The translations under genes were made by a program, and so were the position numbers. From Gammaproteobacteria bacterium 50_400_T64 (lineage in GTDB: Bacteria > Pseudomonadota > Gammaproteobacteria > Pseudomonadales > Porticoccaceae), in contig MAAS01000013.1 of assembly GCA_002162755.1 (NCBI GenBank), positions 149,331 to 213,330 on the forward strand: a DNA stretch of 64,000 nucleotides, in the 5' to 3' direction. Positions within the stretch are counted from its first letter, which is position 1. Every line of letters begins with the position of its first letter. Shown here one piece after another: positions 59,931 through 64,000 of the stretch. A model generated the notes under the pieces. It was not told where the DNA came from and did not search any database. It was given only the letters and a program-made list of their open reading frames with translations.

Positions 59931-61064
59931 TTAGTCGAGATAACTCGGATAAATCCCACCCAAAATAGTTAAGCCTTTTGCCCCCGTTACAGCGGGTAAA
60001 TTACCAGCCAGCCCTGCGAGTGTTTGGCGTGCGAGCCAGGCAAAGGCTGCAGCCTCTACCCACTCGGGTGAAATGCCCAGCTCGGCTGTACTGCCGGCTT
60101 TTGCAGGCTTCAGTAAGCTGCTGAGACTAAGCATAAGCGCTGTGTTCAATGCGCCACCACCGCAGATAAAAACTTCATCTATCTCTATCGGTAGCGCTTT
60201 TAGCGCGTCGACAATGGTTTCGGCAGTGAAGGCAAGCAGCGTTGCTTGTACGCATCCGGGTGAGAGGTGGCCGAACTTCTTTAATTCTTGATCTAGCCAC
60301 TGTCGATTGAATTCCTCTCGGCCAGTGCTCTTTGGTGCCGGGCGTCGTAGGAAGGGGTGGGTTTTCAATTGCTCAAGTAGATGTGGGTCGCTTGAGTGCT
60401 GGCTGGCCCACTGGCCGCCGTCGTCGAAGGCTTTATCTTTGTGTTGTTTTATCCAGTCGTCGAGTAGGCGATTACCGGGGCCGGTGTCGAAGCCGAGCAC
60501 CTGGCCCTTTGCGGGCAGCAGGGTGATGTTGCTGATGCCACCAATATTGACGATGGCTCTATTGTGTTTGTCGCTGTGGAAAACGGCGTGGTGAAAGGCC
60601 GGTACTAGCGGTGCTGCTTGTCCGCCAAGAGCCATGTCTCTACGCCTGAAGTCGGCCACGGTGGTGATGTCCGTGCGTGCAGCAATAATGTTGGGATCGC
60701 CGATTTGTAGCGTAAAAGGATGGGGTGTGTCGCCGCCGGGCGGACGATGCCGTACGGTTTGCCCATGGCTACCTATCGCGATGATGTCGCTAGCCTGTAG
60801 TCCGGCCTGCTCCAGCAAGGTGCTTGTCGCTTGTGCGAAGCAAAGCCCCAGTTGTTGGTCGCTACTGCCGAGCGTGTCAATGTCGTCGTCGCCCGGTAAA
60901 AAGAGAGACCTGATCGCCGTCTGTAGATGTTTGGGAATTGGCTGGGAGTGCGTGGCAACTATACTGGCTTTGCCCTGGGCGAGGTCGACAATGGCGCTGT
61001 CTATGCCGTCCATGCTAGTGCCAGACATCAAGCCTATGTAGAGCTCACGGGAAGCTTGGCTCAT
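59931..61064 (-). CDS. anmK: Anhydro-N-acetylmuramic acid kinase
   Basis: ELYIGLMSGTSMDGIDSAIVD..GSHGQTVRHRP..NIGGISNITLLP..LGFDTGPGNRLLDDW..VFICGGGALNTALM. Confidence 0.96.
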   Translation of the reverse strand: MSQASRELYIGLMSGTSMDGIDSAIVDLAQGKASIVATHSQPIPKHLQTAIRSLFLPGDDDIDTLGSSDQQLGLCFAQATSTLLEQAGLQASDIIAIGSHGQTVRHRPPGGDTPHPFTLQIGDPNIIAARTDITTVADFRRRDMALGGQAAPLVPAFHHAVFHSDKHNRAIVNIGGISNITLLPAKGQVLGFDTGPGNRLLDDWIKQHKDKAFDDGGQWASQHSSDPHLLEQLKTHPFLRRPAPKSTGREEFNRQWLDQELKKFGHLSPGCVQATLLAFTAETIVDALKALPIEIDEVFICGGGALNTALMLSLSSLLKPAKAGSTAELGISPEWVEAAAFAWLARQTLAGLAGNLPAVTGAKGLTILGGIYPSYLD

Positions 61065-61079
61065 TTATGTTGCCGGGTT

Positions 61080-62429
61080 TTAGTCGTGGGTATCGGCTTG
61101 AGCAATCAGCATGCCGTTGTGCTGGCTCAGCTGATTGAGTAGCGGCACAGTTTGGGCGATGAATTCGTTGCGCTGATTTTTGGCGATGGTTTTGGCGTCG
61201 GGTAGCTTCACCGTACGAGGATTGCGGTGAACGCCGTTGACCAGGAATTCATAGTGCAAGTGTGGGCCGGTAGCGTAGCCCGTAGAGCCAACTGTGCCGA
61301 TGGTGTCTCCCTGGTCGACATGCTTGCCTTTGCGCGTGAGCCGTTTGGTCAGATGCAGGTACTTGGTGACGTATTTTCCACCGTGTTGAATAAACACATA
61401 GTTGCCGTTTGCCTTGCTATAGCCACTGGCGATGACTTTGCCATCACCAGCAGAGTATACGGGGGTGCCGCGTGGGGCTGCATAATCCACTCCGCGATGG
61501 GCTTTAATGCGTTTGTGTACCGGGTGCTTGCGGCGCAAGCTGAAATTGGAGCTGATGCGGGTGAAGTCCAGTGGTGCTCGGAGGAAAGCCTTCCGCATGG
61601 GCTTGCCATCGGGGGTGTAGTAGTTGATGGCTCCGTCTTGCTCTATATAGCGTACAGCTCTGAAAGTTTTGCCGTGATTGGTAAAAGTGGCAGCGAGGAT
61701 GTCTCCAGTGCCGACTTTCTCGCCGTTAAGGAATTTTTCGTCATAGAGGACGCTAAATTCATCGCCCTTGCGAATGTCGAGGGCGAAATCAATATCCCAG
61801 CCGAAGATGTTGGCTAGTTCCATGATTTTGGCCTGACTTAAACCGGCTTTGTTTGCGTCGAAAGACAGAGAGTTGTTAATGGTGGCTGTTGTGTGAGTCG
61901 GGATAAGATCGGGCTGGAGGATGACTTTTGTGCCCTCGAAGCCATTTTCGCCGCGCTCGTAAAGATAGTGCTCAAGGCTTGAACGCGTATATTTGACCTG
62001 CGCTAGTTTGCCTTCTTCGTTTAAAGCGATGGCAATGTACTCGCCGGGGCGTAGGCGTCGAAGTGGTTTTTGCTCGGTGCTTGCATTGGCGACGGTGTAG
62101 ACGTCACTGGCGTTGAGGCCGAGACGTTTGAAGGCAGTAGTTAAGTTGTCGCCAGGGGTGATTGTTGTTTTCTGCCAATTTGGGGGCTGGGGTGTTGTCT
62201 GGGTGTTGCCTGCCTTGGGCTGGGTGGCAGATGTAAGCTTGGCTTGGCCTGGTGTTTGTGCATCTGTGGGCAGGTCAACGGCGATGACATTGCGCTTGGC
62301 CTGGACATTCTTGGAGGGAAGAAAAGATATGACTCCAATCAGGCAAACTGCGACGGCAGTTACTGCTGCGAGATGTTTCTTCGGGAGTTTTATCTCCCCT
62401 TTTGAGCTTGTTTTTCGGCTGGCTTGCAT
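61080..62429 (-). CDS. M23 family peptidoglycan endopeptidase (MepM/OapA-like)
   Basis: LysM-like/OapA N-region and catalytic HRGVDYAAPRGTPVYSAGDGKVIASGYSKANGNYVFIQHGGKYVTKYLHL..GPHLHYEFLVNG. Confidence 0.94.
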   Translation of the reverse strand: MQASRKTSSKGEIKLPKKHLAAVTAVAVCLIGVISFLPSKNVQAKRNVIAVDLPTDAQTPGQAKLTSATQPKAGNTQTTPQPPNWQKTTITPGDNLTTAFKRLGLNASDVYTVANASTEQKPLRRLRPGEYIAIALNEEGKLAQVKYTRSSLEHYLYERGENGFEGTKVILQPDLIPTHTTATINNSLSFDANKAGLSQAKIMELANIFGWDIDFALDIRKGDEFSVLYDEKFLNGEKVGTGDILAATFTNHGKTFRAVRYIEQDGAINYYTPDGKPMRKAFLRAPLDFTRISSNFSLRRKHPVHKRIKAHRGVDYAAPRGTPVYSAGDGKVIASGYSKANGNYVFIQHGGKYVTKYLHLTKRLTRKGKHVDQGDTIGTVGSTGYATGPHLHYEFLVNGVHRNPRTVKLPDAKTIAKNQRNEFIAQTVPLLNQLSQHNGMLIAQADTHD

Positions 62430-62597
62430 GAGCTTGTGTGTTCCGCTGGAGCTGTCTAAGCAAAGACGGTGATTTATAACAAAATACGGCGATAACTTAA
62501 AGTTGTGATGGGCAAGTATGTGGTGTAAGTGGCATTTGTTTTTATGGGGCTATCCTGTATCGTTCGGCTCTTTTTGGTATATGAGGCTGGTGAAGTA

Positions 62598-63896
62598 ATG
62601 TCGAAAGTAGACCAGGGTTTGATTGGTGATTTGCAAAGTCGGGGTCTAGTAGCGCAGATGACGGGGGAGGGTGCGTTCGCTGAGCATCTGGCCGAGCAGC
62701 GTGTGCTCTATTGTGGTTTTGACCCCACTGCCGATAGTCTCCATATTGGCAGTTTGGTGCCGCTTCTCGCGTTGCGACGTTTTCAGTTGGCTGGCCATAA
62801 GCCTGTAGCGCTAGTCGGCGGGGCGACGGGCTTGATTGGTGATCCCAGCTTTAAAGCGCAGGAGCGTCAGCTGAATACCCCGGGTGTGGTTGCCGCCTGG
62901 ACCGAGGGCCTGCGTCAGCAAGTTTCACGTTTCATCGATTTTGATAGTGGTTCGTGTTCCGCCGAGGTGGCGAATAACCTTGACTGGATGGGTGGAATGC
63001 CGGTGCTAGACTTTCTCCGTGATGTAGGCAAGCATTTTGCCGTCAATGCGATGATTCATAAAGAGTCAGTGAAAACACGCATTGAGCGTGAAGGTGAGGG
63101 CATCTCCTATACGGAGTTCTCTTACATGCTTCTTCAGTCTTACGACTTCGCTGAGCTGTACAAGCGATTTGGTTGCACATTGCAAATTGGTGGTTCCGAT
63201 CAGTGGGGTAATATCACCGGTGGTATCGATCTGGTGCGGCGCATGCATCGTGTGCCAGCCTTTGGCTTGACGCTCCCTCTAATAACAAAGTCTGACGGCA
63301 CGAAATTCGGCAAGACAGAGTCGGGCACCATTTGGCTTGATCCGGCAAGGACATCACCCTACGCCTTTTATCAGTTTTGGGTGAATGTAGCGGATCAGGA
63401 TGTCTACCGCTTCTTGCATTACTTTACTTTTTTACCTGTTAGCGAATTGATTGAGATTGAGCGGGCTGACGAGCAGGCTCAGGGTAAAAAATCGGCTCAG
63501 GCCATTCTGGCGCGAGAGGTAACTCGGCTAGTGCATGGTGAAGAGGGTGTTGAGGCGGCAGAGCGCATATCGGCGGCACTGTTCAGTGGTTCATTAGATA
63601 AGCTCACCGAAGATGATATGGAGCAGCTTGCTCTTGATGGCATGCCGTCAACAAGTGCTGAGGGTGCCGGATTGCCGTTGATCGACGCATTGGTGGTTTC
63701 CGGTTTGGCCTTAACACCGAGGGGTGAGGTGACCCAGGGTCAGGCGCGTAAGTTTATCCGCGACGGGGCTGTGCGGGTAAATGGCGAGCAGCAGCAAGAG
63801 GATGCTTTTATCTTGAATCGTTCGAGCGCCTACTTTGGTCGCTTCCATCTTTTGCGTCGAGGTAAGAAGCACTTCCACTTATTACGCTGGGTGTAA
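62598..63896 (+). CDS. tyrS: Tyrosyl-tRNA synthetase
   Basis: [63 protein letters not shown]-terminal S4 domain. Confidence 0.97.
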   Translation: MSKVDQGLIGDLQSRGLVAQMTGEGAFAEHLAEQRVLYCGFDPTADSLHIGSLVPLLALRRFQLAGHKPVALVGGATGLIGDPSFKAQERQLNTPGVVAAWTEGLRQQVSRFIDFDSGSCSAEVANNLDWMGGMPVLDFLRDVGKHFAVNAMIHKESVKTRIEREGEGISYTEFSYMLLQSYDFAELYKRFGCTLQIGGSDQWGNITGGIDLVRRMHRVPAFGLTLPLITKSDGTKFGKTESGTIWLDPARTSPYAFYQFWVNVADQDVYRFLHYFTFLPVSELIEIERADEQAQGKKSAQAILAREVTRLVHGEEGVEAAERISAALFSGSLDKLTEDDMEQLALDGMPSTSAEGAGLPLIDALVVSGLALTPRGEVTQGQARKFIRDGAVRVNGEQQQEDAFILNRSSAYFGRFHLLRRGKKHFHLLRWV

Positions 63897-63960
63897 ATAG
63901 TTAGGGAGAGCGTTGATGCGGTGTTTTTTACACTGATTTACAGAAAGTTTCATTTTTTCA

Positions 63961-63988
63961 TTGACAGTATTTTCTATGTCTGTAGAAT
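63961..63988 (+). promoter_or_regulatory. Strong stable-RNA (rrn P1-type) promoter: TTGACA-N16-TAGAAT with GCGCGCC discriminator
   Basis: Perfect -35 at 63961-63966, near-perfect -10 at 63983-63988, GC-rich discriminator after it and AT-rich UP-like sequence before; downstream of tyrS. Confidence 0.8.
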
Positions 63989-64000
63989 GCGCGCCTCGCT

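Noticed and set aside
61227-61817. 196-aa plus-strand ORF opposite the M23 peptidase
   Set aside because: Antisense to conserved catalytic domain; shadow ORF.

Overview
The window reads as a gammaproteobacterial chromosome segment. Core gene order resembles the Pseudomonas/Cellvibrionales type; the taxonomic placement is inference. It is almost fully coding, with no CRISPR array, tRNA, rRNA body, IS element or prophage that I can support. From left to right it contains: hemF (partial)-tsaC-purE-dprA-LysM; def-fmt-rsmB-trkA-trkH; a long minus-strand lipid/acyl-CoA catabolism block (acyl-CoA ligase, sulfotransferase, two histidine phosphatases, BrnT/BrnA toxin-antitoxin, pdxH, three SDRs, two tandem quinone-oxidoreductase paralogs, APH-type kinase, acyl-CoA dehydrogenase); a TonB receptor / periplasmic binding protein / hybrid histidine kinase trio; serA-serC; a minor-pilin operon fimU-pilV-pilW-pilX-pilY1-pilY2-pilE; dsbA, cytochrome c4, engB, polA; thrB; znuA/zur-znuC-znuB; GGDEF, hemL, MATE; an Amt-PAS-GGDEF-EAL fusion; hemJ, ClC, argC, bactofilin, erpA, anmK, M23 peptidase, tyrS; and a strong rRNA-type promoter at the right edge. 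The observations I rate highest are: (1) a probable sRNA gene in the polA-engB gap (the Spot 42/ErsA locus) with a sigmaE/AlgU-like promoter, three tiled hairpins, a CU-rich anti-Shine-Dalgarno loop and a U-tract terminator; (2) a disrupted tsaC (internal deletion plus frameshift); (3) ten perfect copies of an 8-bp repeat between pilY1 and pilY2, starting inside pilY1; (4) an ammonium-transporter/c-di-GMP fusion protein; (5) a TonB receptor-SBP-hybrid kinase module; (6) an APH kinase + ACAD + SDR + CoA ligase block resembling 4-hydroxyacid (lva-like) catabolism. No homology search was possible. All product calls come from motifs, recognisable protein sequence and synteny.
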